Below are positions 28,432-41,182 of a stretch of 64,000 nt of DNA, piece after piece; within the stretch, counting starts at the first letter, position 1; each line of letters begins with the position of its first letter. The stretch is from Sinotaia quadrata (taxonomy: Eukaryota; Mollusca; Gastropoda; Architaenioglossa; Viviparidae). The stretch spans positions 107,906,558 to 107,970,557 of the forward strand of contig CM054178.1 of NCBI GenBank assembly GCA_028829895.1, written 5' to 3'. The notes beneath the pieces are model-generated. The model saw only the letters and a list, made by a program, of their open reading frames with translations. It ran no database searches and was not told where the DNA came from. A program made the translations under genes and the position numbers.

Positions 28432-29399
28432 GCAGGTGTTTAATCTGTAAGTTTGAGAAATGTGTTAATTAAAATACTTTAGAACAATAACAGTACATAT
28501 AACACAGAAATATGCCAGAAACAACATTTAATAAAGTAAGTGCAATGTATTTTATTCAAAAATCAGATTTTATATATAATTATATAAATATCTAAATGCC
28601 AACAGTACTGAAATGTGTTTGAAACAGTACTAATAAGTAATATGCTTGCATTGATATATATATATATTATGACAAAGATTGATAGAATGAGATGGTATGG
28701 AATGTATTTTGTAAAAATATTACGTAGTCACTTGTGCAGACAATACACTTGTTTTGCTTAGACCTTACAGCAAAAATTATGTTTGACACTTAAATAGATC
28801 CAACTTATTAATTTTATGGAATATTTCATCAGAATTATTTATTGCTAATCCAATAAGTTGAAGTTCATGTGAACAAAGTATAAAACCATTAACGTATTGT
28901 GTACAGTGCAAGAATTATAAATATATATATGATATAATCTTTATTAATTAAGTCCAACTCTTAGTCCAACTAAGTATAGCCTATATTTTAGTGAATATTA
29001 TTATAAACGTACTCTGCTCTACTCGTATAAATAGGGGTTAATAAAAGTGCATTTAACTATACACTGTAAATAAATTAAACCACTGTTTACTATTATAAAA
29101 CAGCTGGAATATTAGAGCAGAAGCTGTTAAACTTAGAGGCTCGTGAAAAAATTCTATTTAAATCGTCAAAACATTAAGTCTAAACCATTATTATACATTG
29201 GATAATACATTATTTTACTAATATTACATATAATGTTAATGTGTCTGGTAGCACCAGCAGTAGCAGACGACATTATTATTTATATCATCACACTATATTA
29301 TATATAACGGTTATGATGATTATCAGAACCATGGCATTTAAACACATACTTACTATTATTTTTCACACTATATATTAAAAAGAGAAGACTCTAATGTTT

Positions 29400-29610
29400 C
29401 TCGAATGCAAACGCAATTCTTGATCGGCTATTTTGTATTTTGATTTGGCACAAGCAACCCAAGGACTGAAGGAGTCACACTATTAGAAATTCACCGACGT
29501 CGAACGGAAATGTTTCGTGCTTCGCCACGAAGTTTTCTTAGCCAATGAAATATGGGCTTGCAAATGACATGTTGCTCACCCGATGTCGTACGATCAAAAG
29601 TCCAATGAGA
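29400..29610 (-). promoter_or_regulatory. candidate HMG-CoA synthase promoter region
   Basis: A locally less AT-rich, CpG-containing stretch about 1 kb upstream of the start codon. It holds CCAAT boxes at 29542-29546 and 29602-29606 with a sterol-response-element-like CTCACCCGAT at 29575-29584 between them. In vertebrates HMG-CoA synthase promoters combine SREBP and NF-Y sites. The motifs here are short and the role is inferred. No clear first exon was resolved. Confidence 0.3.
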
Positions 29611-29842
29611 ATACCACTATTCTCAAAGACTACCATGCTTATCTAATGCTATATCAGGGACGTTTGCCATAATTTACTTTCAGATTACTTTTTTAAAATA
29701 CCACTTTGGACTTTAGACAAACTGAACTTTTCAGGGTAGGAGATAGTTGTCCAGCGCAAACGTGACTGACACGTGATTTAGTTAATATTTGTATTGGTAA
29801 ATTTGGTGACTTTATAATTGTACTAATTCAGTAATTGTAGCA

Positions 29843-29920
29843 GAGTAAATTTGCCTATCCCTATTTCTAAACTTAATTGGTATATAAATTGTTAAATGTC
29901 AAAGTGAAACGACCTTGGGC
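29843..29920 (+). repeat. dispersed inverted repeat, copy 2
   Basis: Counterpart of 16267-16345 in opposite orientation. It lies just upstream of the HMG-CoA synthase promoter region and next to the decayed Cys-rich gene copy at about 30.0 kb. Confidence 0.85.
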
Positions 29921-30000
29921 ACTGCTTATGCTCATATTTTTTGTTTTTGTTTTGATTATCGGTATTGATACACGGATTAAATTATTGATGTGTGGAGAAT

Positions 30001-30466
30001 ATGTTGTTTACATTGCGCATTTTAAGTAAATGGATGTCAGTAAGTTCTCTAGGGACAGGTACTGGAATTTCATCACAATGAGCTACTGGACGACGTGCTG
30101 ATTCAAGATCAGGATACTTAAGGCTGCTTTTTTCTGTTAATGCCAGTCATATCAATAGTGCAGAAGTAGCAGTCAGTGACATGGTTTGTGCGTTCCCTCA
30201 AAACCATAGGAATTCCAAACTTCAGACAACTCTTCTTACCCTTGGTCCAACGACGCAGATTCTCGGTGCATGTCTTGCATACCATGTGTGGTGCCCAAAC
30301 TTTATCCTGATCACCAAGTTTTATACCAAAATAAGCATGGTATGCACGCTTTATAAACCTGTTGCTGTATTCCTGTTAGAACAATGGTGTATTCGCCAGA
30401 GATGTAGCAAAATACATCGGGTTTATGCTTGCAATGTCTTCTGGCTGATTCCATTTCATTACCTAA
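30001..30466 (-). pseudogene. decayed copy of a multi-copy Cys-rich metazoan gene
   Basis: On the minus strand three frames together give KPDVFCYISGEYT, then KRAYHAYFGIKLGDQDKVWA, then VCKTCTENLRRWTKG, FGIPMVLRE, NHVTDCYFC and YPDLESARRPVAHCDEIPVP. From memory this is a protein family found in very many copies in several invertebrate genomes, with a C-x2-C/CYFC zinc-binding-like pattern and unknown function. At least two frameshifts are visible: near 30360 (between the GEYT and KRAYH segments) and near 30121 (after NRKK, where an in-frame stop TAA also appears). It is therefore not translatable as it stands. The ends are not defined. Confidence 0.7.
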
Positions 30467-33400
30467 AGAAGAAAAATATCATTTATATCAATTATTCAAA
30501 AATTAGCTTATGTAACCTCTTCATAATTATGTAAAACAAATTATAATTTGTTTATTTAAAGAAAGAAGAATTTTACATCATATAAATAGAAAACACCCTT
30601 ACATGTAAAAACAACAACAAAATAATTTGGCAATAGATCAAAACGTTGATAAAAAAAAAAATAGATCAAAAAGTTGACCTGATTGAACAAAACTGATGTC
30701 ATTTTTGGATCCAGCACAATAAAACTGTCATAAATCCGTCAGAAAAATGTTAGCCAGCAAATTTGATGTTGCCCAGTGATGTACCAATTGCTTCTTATTT
30801 AACTTTCATTGTGTTGAATAAATTTGTTATTTGTTAATTACACTTCTACTTCTATATTTCGACAAGGAAGGAGATATGCATACTTAGGGGTTGGGGGCTT
30901 AAGTTTTAATTGTGTTAAAAAGTCAGACAATAGCATATTTTAGGAAGTGTCCCCCCTCCCCGAGCTGAGTTAGAGTGTGTGGGCCAGAATTCCTATACTA
31001 TCTAGAAGTGTTCGTACTTGCAAGGAGTGATAGAAGTTCTGAACCGGTAATGCTCAGATACAGGTAGAAATAAATTAATTAACGGTTAATGTCTCTGATC
31101 GAATATTATTCAGCAAAAATTACGAAGGCTTGTACGGGTGGAATTAAATAGATTAGGGGGTGGGTAGTTAATCTGTTAAGCCGTCCATCACTAGGAGTTT
31201 AGTCTGATTTTTATCAGTCTGTTGAAGTAAACAAGTCCTGATAAATGTATTGGGCAGCTGGTGTGTAAATATATGAAGTCCTGATTAAGATGTGTTTATT
31301 TTATTAAAATCAAAATATAAGTAGCTAGAGTGCTGTTGAGTGAAGCCTTCATATTGCCGTTTGTACTTCCTGTGATAGTGCATTTTAGGAATTTATAATT
31401 TGATCTCTACATTGAATTAATGACTTGTTAGCTATAATTTATAATCAACAATAATACATCAGGAGGTGTCTAGTGTTTGATTCTATAAACTGTAGTAGAA
31501 CACTTGAAAGGTTTTATCAACCCCCATAAGAATCAAATGTCTTACTACTGTAAGTATAGGCGAATGATAATTGAAACTATTACATTGATTATGTGTACAT
31601 GATTTCCATTTTATAATTTTTCCTTATTAAAATTATTACTAAGTCTCTTATTTGTCTGAGAATGCGTAGATTGTTTATTGTAACTGCTGGTCAAGTTCCA
31701 AATTGTTTCTTTCCATATCATCGTCTGTATCATGAGACTAAGCGGGGGGTCTCGAAAGGAGTTAAAATGAGACATAAGATAGAGCTGTTAGACAGCTGAA
31801 TAAGACTAAGAGATGTGTTAATCTCTTTTCTGTACAGAAACCGATGGCAGGTCACACTGAAATGTACCTCTTGGAAATCATGGACGTTAATATCATAATT
31901 ATATTGGCGAGACTAGGGAAACCCTGATTGACTGATGAAATTCTGGTGAGAATACCGAAGGTCTCAAACTTTACAGAAAATCGCTCGCAGCTCTGCAACT
32001 GTCCGAAACGGATTTTTTAAAAAATAAAAAAAATTCAACAGTACAGTCGAACCAGCACTAGGGAGAACCAAAGCCTCCACCTGCACCCCATCCAGCCATC
32101 CGCCCTCCTCAGAGTCAAGTGAGAGAGGAAGTCCTCAAGGGCATTCATCTAAGACCGAGAACATCTAGGAATGAAATGCTTAATAATACGGCTCTTGTGA
32201 GGAAGTCAACAACAAAACCCTCCAGATTTATCCAGGCCTAAAAACGTCATAAGATGAAAGGCCACGTACAAGCTCTGGAGAGGAAGGAACCTAACGTAGC
32301 ACACATGCACAGCCTCTCCATTCATCATCATCCTTTATTTCTCTTCTATCCCGATTCTTCACTCTCATCCTCACCTTAAACAAAAGAATCTTAAATAGCA
32401 GCTAGTGCACATTGCGCCAGGTCTCAAAATAAGTGAATACTAGAATCAGACATCGACCTAAACAAAAGAAATGTACATTTTCAAGGTCGTTCTGAACTTA
32501 AGATTCGCAACCAGAGATAGTTTTTTATAGTCGTCGTCCTATTGCCAAAACTGTTATGAGATTGTTATATAATCTTTTAAGCAGAAATACATACATATAA
32601 TCTGAAATCTCTATCTTTTGATGTAACCGATAAGTTGCACATGTTTAGGGTATGAAGTATGATCAATATATAGACAGATCATCAGTGAGGAGAGATCTTC
32701 AGTATTTGTTGTTGTTTTTTTCAGTCAGTAAATGCGTGTGCATTTAACTTGTGAAAGCCATCTCTCATAAACTATCAACATCCAGTACAGAAGTATCTCG
32801 TTTACCAGAGCTGGTAGACACGCAACAAATAATTCTTGAGATCCCTCTCCAGAGTTATCTAACTAACTTCCAAAGTAATTTCCCTTGTGTGAAAAATGGC
32901 AGCCCCCATTAATTTGTTAACAAAACCTTCAGTATCGTCAGCACAGGTCATTGAACGAGAAAACGCTTATGTAGAGTTGTAAACTTTGTATTTTTATTTA
33001 TAGTTTTACTACTTTTTCATTTATGTGCAGCTTTCTCAGTGATTAGCAGTCTGATTATATTTTAAAACTTGCACAATACATAGGATTCAGATTGCACAAA
33101 TAATTTCTCATAGGAAATTTCGATAATAATTTCTCATAGGGCTATGATATTTAGCAGTACAAAATTGTCATTTTAATAAATTTGTCAAGGAAGTTTTACA
33201 TGCATGGTTAGTCAATAACTATACCTTTAATGTCAGATTGTAAAGTTTGCAACTGATATAAAAGAAATAATTAACATTAACATTATAACAATGACTTAAT
33301 TGTTAAAAGTGTATTTTTAAAATATACAGGATATTAATTATTAATTTATTTGAGACACAGTTGCTTTTTAATGATGCTTTTGTATTTATAACTCAGATTT

Positions 33401-35731
33401 TATTGTAGAAAAACAATTTAAAAAATACTGTCATTGGAAAAAATAGAAATGCTTGTTAAATTGTATGTTATTCATATATAATAATATATACATTTTTTTA
33501 CTACACAATAATATCTACTTCATGATCCTTTATAAATTGTTCTGTCAGTAACTTTCACACATGAATCAAAATATAAATTATAAAATACATGTATCCAAGT
33601 AACTGTCTTGCAATTGTGTCTTATCCTGTTAAAATAACTGTTACTTGTACTGAAATGTTGCAGACTGCCATAATAATTAATGGCATTCACACGGATATAC
33701 ACTGTAGTGTTTTCACAGATTACATTTACCTGATCGTTACTCAGTTTGGAAAAATTGGCACACTGGTATGTTTACATTTTTCTTTTAATATGTAGAACTA
33801 GAAATAATAGTACAATATGAACAGGAGCCTGCAGGTAGATGATCTGAAATTTATGTAGTAAATTAAATGCTTTTTAAAAATATCATATTAAGTAAAATTA
33901 TCTCTGGGGATCGTCACATAATGGCTTATGAAGCCCACCCCACCCCTCCTCTAAAAAATAGACTACATATAAACCTACCTTCTAGAAAGGCTGACCCTTA
34001 TCCTCAGGCTGGAAAAATACCTGAATGTTCCAGACAACTCACTAAACTAACCAATTAAAGCACAGCTCAGCTGCATAAATGAACATACTAATTACTAGTA
34101 CACAAATACTAGAAACTCACCAGTAAATCATTAGTCGAATGCAGCTGACCGCCAAGGCAACATGTATTTTAGCTCCCGGTGTTAAGAAAGTATAATCATA
34201 CTACTATTGTACTAACCTTATCGCCAGTTATCAACACAGAAGGATATCATCCCCTGTATATATTACTGCCAAAGGTATGTGGTTTTACTTGCCTAACTAA
34301 TATTATATTCATGCATACCTCTTGACATTAACTATATTTTATATTGTTATAGTTTATATATATCTAAATGTTTGATGACCATGTAACTTTTGTAAGTAAG
34401 AGTTTTATCAGAGAACACATGAGGATGATTTCTTAGCCCACATGTATTTAACTGGCAGATCAAAACTTTATCAGAAACTTTATCTGAGACCTTTTCTGAG
34501 ACATTGATTGACAAGTGTTTTGCTGTGAAACAATGCCACCAGAACAGGATGACTTTATGTTACATTGTTAGATGTTGACTCTGAGGAGTATTGCACCACA
34601 AAGCAACACCAGAGCAGAATGACCTATGTGCTAAGGACCAGTTCAACAGAACACATGTGCATCTGTTAATGACATTCATTGGGACTCAGACGACATGTTG
34701 AGCAGACCTAAAGTTATGTATTTATAAAGTCAACATCTGCACAGCTTCAGTCAAGATACAATTGAATTCACTCAAACTTTAATCAAAGTACTTTTAGAGT
34801 TCACTCAGAAACATTTAGTGTTCTCATAAATTCGTTTATAGTTTGTTCATATAAATGAAGCAAATAACTACTACAGTGCCAACACCACATGGTCGTGATT
34901 CGAGCTATAAGCATTTATAAACTCTAATTGTAACTATTAACTATTTGCTATATGTAACCAAACTGTCTTATGTAATTTCTTGTTGAATATAATTATTGTT
35001 GATACATTGACCACTTGTGTTAGTGACTCACTTACATGTTATATGTTGAAGTCTGTTACCTGTATTTACTTACTATCCTGGCTGTATGTATCAGGGGGGC
35101 TCAAGCTATCTTCTAGAACTATCACTCTTTTATTCTGCATTATAATTGTCTATCATTTCATCATTCTAACACTTGTGGCCAGCCAGAAGATGTGTTTTGG
35201 GTTTTAGCCTAAGGTTACAGGTGGCCAGGATGGTGGAGAATTAACATCTTGCCCTTCTCCCAGCAAAACATCACAGGGATTGTAAATTTGATTCACTTTG
35301 ATAATTACTAATACTATAGAAATCTTAGGCTTGTCTTATTATAATTTATTTTTAAAACAATTCATTTTCATTCTAGTTGGGAAAATCTGAATATTGATAT
35401 TATTCATGTATATTTAAAGCTATACATATTGAAGTTGATGAGGGGGTCTACATCAGTTGCTTGTTTATAAATTAGAATTTACATTCATAATAATATTAGT
35501 AAATAGATAATGTTGAAGAATATGCATGACAATTGGAGCATTGTATTTGTAAGCAGAAAGTGATAGAGTTTAAAAAAAAACATGCATAGCACATCGTTTA
35601 TGTCTTGTATGTATTTTGTGGTCAAAACCTCACAGTAATAACACATATATAATTTTTAAGGTATGATATAGTGTTTTCAGGAGATCTTCATTACTTTATG
35701 TTTTAACACACACCACTTGAATATTGTAATA

Positions 35732-35914
35732 CAGGGTTTCTCAATCAGGGTTCTGCAGAACCCTAGAGTTCCATGACATGTTGCTAGGGGTTCCCTGAGA
35801 AATTATGATCGAAAAAAATAAGCCTCGCAAATAAAATAATTTTTATACAGGGGTTTCCTAGACCTTAAAATTATTTCACAGGTTCCTCCAGCATAAAAAT
35901 ATTGTGAAAGACTG
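35732..35914. mobile_element. hAT-like MITE, 183 bp
   Basis: The ends read CAGGGTTTCTCAAT and, inverted, CAGTCTTTCACAAT (11 of 14 identical). The flanking octamers are TTGTAATA and CTATAATA, an imperfect 8-bp target duplication. CAGGGTTTCTCAA starts and a GGTTCT...AACCC interior are typical of hAT-derived MITEs. A perfect 18-bp palindrome centred on CTGCAG lies at 35747-35764. No transposase is present. Confidence 0.75.
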
Positions 35915-36648
35915 CTATAATATAATGAAACTTAGGACTAAACCACAAATGCAAGTATATATTGTTCCTGCTTAAAATCTGAAATAGTGCATTTTATAAT
36001 TATATTTTCATTACTGAATTTGGTTTTCTGTTGAAACATAAAATTGATTTTATTTATCAGCTACTGACCATCAAATCTGACCCTATAGCCAATTTGTGTA
36101 CAAGTTTGAACTCTGCAGAGTCAGATGAATATTTAAACTTATTTTATCATAAAATATTTTAGCATAGTGTTTATTATCAGCTTAATTATGTTTTGTCATT
36201 ATAAATATAATTATAATGCTACACTACAGAGTTGTTTTTATCATTTTCATCATCTTCAGTCATTTTAATTATAAATATACAATATAGAATTGTGAATTTT
36301 ATTAGTTGTATCATGTTTAGTAATTATAAATAAAAATATGCAATATAAAATTTATAATTTTATTTGTTCATCATGACTACATTATAATTATAAATGTACA
36401 GTTTATTGTAAATATAAGTAATACTTGTTATGGCATTGAAATATTTTTATTTTAATTTAATTTTATTTTATTTTGAATAAATTTTAAAAAGAATTAAATA
36501 ACAAAACAAGAATGCATTGAAAAACAAAGATGCAAGCAAATTTTATTTATGATGAATTAGGTTCAGCCATTTTTGTTTTTGTTTCTGTTGATATCTGATG
36601 CTGTAAAAAAAAATCTTGTCATTTTATTTTACATTTGTTATACCTCAG

Positions 36649-36735
36649 ATTCAAATTAAACCAGAAACTACTATTGATGAGACAGAGGGGTCTACACCAC
36701 CATATGCTACAAAAGTTTTGTTCGGTGTTGACCAG
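36649..36735 (+). CDS. exon of an unidentified gene
   Basis: A 29-codon phase-0 segment bounded by TACCTCAG|ATTC and GACCAG|GTAAAC. The peptide begins IQIKPETTIDETEGSTPPYA and ends KVLFGVDQ. Its composition is protein-like and richer in G+C than the flanks. It joins in frame to 37581. I do not recognise the family. A chance open segment between cryptic splice sites cannot be excluded. Confidence 0.5.
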
Positions 36736-37580
36736 GTAAACAGTTCTCCGAAATTTACCATAAGTTTGTTAGTATCTCCCTTTCTTTAGTCTAATTGTTG
36801 TATCAGGAGGTAACTGATTTCATTCAAGAAGGTAGTCCTATTAATTCTTTTCTATTTAATATTGTACAAATCTTTTATGCTCAAAATTTGTATCCTGACA
36901 AAGCAAAGCTGTGTAGGATAGTTCTTGTCAGAGAACAGAAATGGAGTTATTAGAGATAAGCGATAATAGTTTGTACATAACCTGATTTTGGCTCTGCTCA
37001 ATAGACTTTTGTGCACTTTTTTTGTAACAAAGCCACAAGTTTATTGTTCAATTATTACTGTCAATTCCATGTGATTCCCTCCTCACATTGTTTAACACTG
37101 ATTTGCTGCTATTATCTCAAGGCTAACCTGGGAACTCCTTCGCCACACCAACTCCCTCAAAAAAGTATCCTTTGGAAAAAAAAACAAAAAAAAAACATCA
37201 TCCTAGAAATTATCCACTTAAGTTAATGGAGCTAAATAAATCTAGATGAAATTGGTCTTTGAAATCCTACACTTATCACCCCGACCCATGATAGTTACCA
37301 GACAGATTGTTTAGTAATTATATTTAAACTCTATACTTTTCCTCCTGATCTTCCACGTTGAATAAATAACTGTTAATCTTGTCTGAAATTTGACGTACTT
37401 TAAAAATCTGTTGTTTATAACCTGGTTGTGAAGTAATCTTAAATACTATCACACCCTTGAATCTTGCTTGTGTTCTGTATCAGTAGTTTGGCACATGATT
37501 CAACTGAAGATATGGTTCCATTTTAGTTCTTAGTAAGTAGTATTTTGCAATTATTTTTGTTTTCCCATGTGTGTGTGCAG

Positions 37581-37734
37581 CCTCTGATGCATGTCATGTC
37601 AAAGCACATTGTCTCAGCATTCAAACCTTCTTTGCCAGTAATGTTGGGGCTGTCCTTGCAAGACACCAGTCATGAGACAATTCTTTCTCTCCAGCCAGCT
37701 GTTCAGTCTTGTATCGTACGAGCAATGGGTGGTA
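37581..37734 (+). CDS. second exon of the same unidentified gene
   Basis: The acceptor is GTGTGTGCAG|CCTC. The open frame encodes PLMHVMSKHIVSAFKPSLPV and MLGLSLQDTSHETILSLQPA, then VQSCIVRAMGG. The donor is either GGTA|GTAAGC (end 37734) or GTG|GTAGTA (end 37731). The helical amphipathic pattern looks like part of an all-alpha (HEAT-like) protein; that is an impression only. No further exon was recognised on either side, so the pair may be a partial gene or a gene fragment. Confidence 0.5.
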
Positions 37735-38460
37735 GTAAGCATCAAGTAGCAATTGATAGCTAATAATTGTGACTGTTGGCTGAGTGTAAATGTATGAGTG
37801 TGTTTGTTTGCTCTTAAAAGTATGGAAAGGAGACTGAACAAAAAATTAAAGTTTAAAAAAAACAAGAGATTTTGTTCATTGATTTCATTTGAGTAATAAT
37901 TTTTTTAATCATTTATAGTCTTATTTATATTTTGTTGAAAATATTTAAAAAAAGAGACAAGTATATAAAATGACATATTATAATTTTATATTATTCATGA
38001 AACTTTTAAAATAAGGGCTTAGTGTAAAAATATTAGAAGGCATGTAAGAAGCAATGCACATCTGTATATTTTAGAAAAATGCTCTCTTTCTCTCATATAT
38101 ATTGAGGATTTTAACAATTAATCATTAAAAATTTTAATTGATTAAAATGTTTTCGCTCAAATAAATGTTTGATTAGAATTTTGTCTGGTGTTACTGATTA
38201 CAATCCAGTAAATAGCCCATTTACAATTAGAAAAAATGGCAGTAACAAAACAATAAGCCTCTTTCAAAAACATTTCAACATTTTATATGGGGAACATAGC
38301 TGTACTAAAATAGAAAAATTATACTTGTTGACATTAAAATGAATTTGTAAAAAGTAAATTTAACAAGTACTTTTTGATAGTTTGTGAAATTGTTTGAATC
38401 AATTAATTAACGATTGTAGACATTCAGTTATTTAAGTTTTTCTAAAATCAGTACCAGTAC

Positions 38461-38463
<3 letters not shown>

Positions 38464-38520
<57 letters not shown>
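38464..38520. repeat. (TA)n microsatellite
   Basis: About 56 bases of uninterrupted TA. Confidence 0.97.
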
Positions 38521-38522
<2 letters not shown>

Positions 38523-38978
38523 CTACTATATAAAGTGCAAAGTTGTATGTTGATTCTGAAGTCACTATACACACTAGCAGATTTGGAAGCTGACATGCAT
38601 ACACATATTGGCTCAGCCAAGTTTACCCTTTGTTCTAATTGCAACTCAAGGGGCATCACTCTGAATACATCATTTTTCAACCAGGTTTACACACTACCTC
38701 ATATATTCTTATATCAGTTTGACATTTCTGAATATGTTTAGTGTAAATCAATTCAAAGCTGGAATGTAGTCCCTGAACCTATTCTTAGCCATGGTTAGTT
38801 ATCTGTTGCCTTATCAAGGGTTCAACAGTCTGGCAATTGTGAATATTAAAATTATTGGCGGATATGAACAGGGAAAACTGGGGATTGGTAAATAGTTTAT
38901 CATTCATGAAAATGTGATTTACAAAGAAATATTTTTCATGTTAAGTGCATGAGAAAGCAAATATGACTTTGGATTTAA

Positions 38979-40392
38979 CCTGTTGAGTGTCAGGCGGAAA
39001 TAGGTCAGCTGACGCCACAGTGTCAGGCTATTTTGATGCTTGCCGATAATTGAATGGGTCAGTATACTAAAAAAGGAAAAGCGACTGTAATTATCAATGG
39101 ATTTAAAAATTTAAATTACTACCTATTATAGACATACTAAGGAATTTTAAAAGTATTATTTTTAATTTATTTAAAATAAAAAAATAAATAATAAAAAGTT
39201 TTCTTATCTTTTTGTTGAACTTATGAATTTCGGCATAATTTTTTTTTTAACAAGTCTACTAAATAATTAAAAGCGAGTATATTCCAAACAAATTTCCAAA
39301 ATAAGTATTACAGACATACTAAGGAATTTTGAAAGTATTATTTTTAATTTATTTCAAATAATAATAACAAGTTTTCTTATCTTTATGTTGAACTTGTGAA
39401 CGTTTTTATTGGTTGTTTTTTTTTTTTTTACAAGTCTACCAAAGTGAGTATAATTCTAAAAAGATTTTCAAAATAAGTATTATAGACATACTGAAGAATT
39501 TTAAAAGTATTTATTTAAATTTATTTCATATTGCAAAACAAAGAAATAATAAAAAATTTTCTTATCTTTTGGTTGAACTTGTGAACATTTTCACTGGGTT
39601 TTTTTTTTTTTTAACAAGTCTACTAAAAAATTAAAAGCAAGTATAATTCGTATATTTCTAAAAAGATTTTCAAAATAAGTATTATGGGGGGCATCTTTAA
39701 AGTATTTACTTAAATTTAATTACTGAAGATGTTGTGGTTTTCAAATTAAAAAATAAATAAATAATAAATTAAAGGTTTTCTTACCTTTTTCTTGTGTTGA
39801 ACTGCATCATATTCCCTTGAATAAAATCCAATCAGAATACTGTCTTGAATTGACAGTTGAATATAATATAAAATAATAATTGTTCTTGTGTAAATATTCA
39901 CTATTTCAAAAAAAAAATTTTCATGCTTTTGAACAGAACAAAAGTGTCACATAAATGCCATGCATGCTTTGAGGATGACCGTTATTTTTTAATTATCATA
40001 TGGTCACATCCAAAATTTCAGTAGGGGCTGGTGAAATTTTATCTACAGTTAATTAGAATCAACCATACAACTCAAATTGGCCTCAAAACTTGCCATGCCT
40101 GACAAAAAACTCGGTTCAAAATGGCTGCTCACTTGAACAAGAGTGGGGTGGTGGAGAATGTGCCCTTTCAGTGACATGACCTTTCTAATAATAGTTATTC
40201 AATGATAAAATTTAGAGCAGATTGGCTGCTGAAGCCAAACATATCTTTCCTTCACTCTGATTGGTTATTTTGAATGATTGGCATAACTGAGACTAAGTGA
40301 GTGAGCGAGCGGGTGGGAAGGCTCCTGTCCCGCCGGCACTGTCTAAACGTTTTTTACATGGGAAGGCACCTTTCCCACCGACACTCAATGGA
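38979..40392. mobile_element. piggyBac-like non-autonomous element, 1414 bp
   Basis: Flanked by TTAA at 38975-38978 and 40393-40396. The left end is CCTGTTGAGTGTCAGGCGG and the inverted right end is TCCATTGAGTGTCGGTGGG, sharing the core TTGAGTGTC and a GGCGG/GGTGG extension. A second degenerate copy of the motif sits inside each end (AGTGTCAGGC at 39020; GTGCCGGCGGG inverted at 40335). There is no transposase frame. The interior includes 3-4 tandem copies of an about 180-bp AT-rich unit (39120-39790). Confidence 0.75.
39115..39790. repeat. about 180-bp tandem repeat inside the piggyBac-like element
   Basis: GACATACT recurs near 39131, 39313 and 39485, with a diverged copy from about 39680. 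Each unit runs through TTTTCTTATCTTT, GTTGAACTT, a T-run and ACAAGTCTAC. Confidence 0.85.
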
Positions 40393-41143
40393 TTAATGAA
40401 ACCCAACAAATCAAAAATAAAAATACATGCAACAATTGATCCTGTTGAATGACAGGTCTTTTTTTAGTATTAAATAACTATTTAAATGTTAAAAAATAAA
40501 TTAATTTAAATCTGTAGGCACGAGTAAAACAATTTAATACTAGTAAATAATCGTGTTCATGGCAGAAATATGATTGCTTGTCCCTGATAACAAGAAATAT
40601 AACAAAAATAGTTGCTTTTCATTTTAAACCACCCAGAAACATCTGTTACTTTTCTTGATTTGGTATATTGAATATTTTCTTTATTATAAAGTGCCCAATA
40701 CAAGCCAGCTATTAACTTGTGTGTTTAGAATTTTATGTCTGAATCATTCTTATACAACTTATGAATATGTTAAATTAGCTCAATTTAGCAATGTTAATCT
40801 GTGGCCATCTTCAGTTTTGACTAAAGATCAGTTGATTTTCACTTTTACATTTCTATATCATTCTTATTTGAGGAACTTCAAAATAGATAGACTAGTTTAT
40901 CTTTCAATTCTTTATCATTCTTCTTATTTATGACAAATTGTGAAATGATAACTCTCTCTATATATATTTATTTATAATGGTTGTCTCCCATTTACTACCA
41001 TGGGAATTATGAGTTGTGAACAATAAATGGCATTTTATAAAATGCCTAATAACACATAATTATGGTTGGATTTACAAAATAATGGCCAATTTTTTGTAGT
41101 AGTGATATTGAAATTTAAGTCAAATTCAAGACTTTGAATAATT

Positions 41144-41182
<39 letters not shown>

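Larger units (their letters stand above)
29641..36648. other. intergenic DNA with repeats
   Basis: Apart from the decayed gene copy and the hAT-like element no gene is supported. TAATCTGTTAAGCCGTCCAT at about 31171-31190 resembles TAATCTGTTGAGCCATCCAT near 132-151, indicating a dispersed repeat. A moderately GC-richer tract at 31800-32400 contains stops in all frames examined. Confidence 0.5.

Noticed and set aside
30181..30534. 117-codon plus-strand open frame
   Set aside because: It is the antisense shadow of the decayed Cys-rich gene copy, whose conserved motifs read on the minus strand.
38535..38741. Further exon of the orphan plus-strand gene (SAKFTLCSNCNSRG region)
   Set aside because: It has weak acceptor and donor sites and a phase that cannot be confirmed; the sequence abuts a TA microsatellite.
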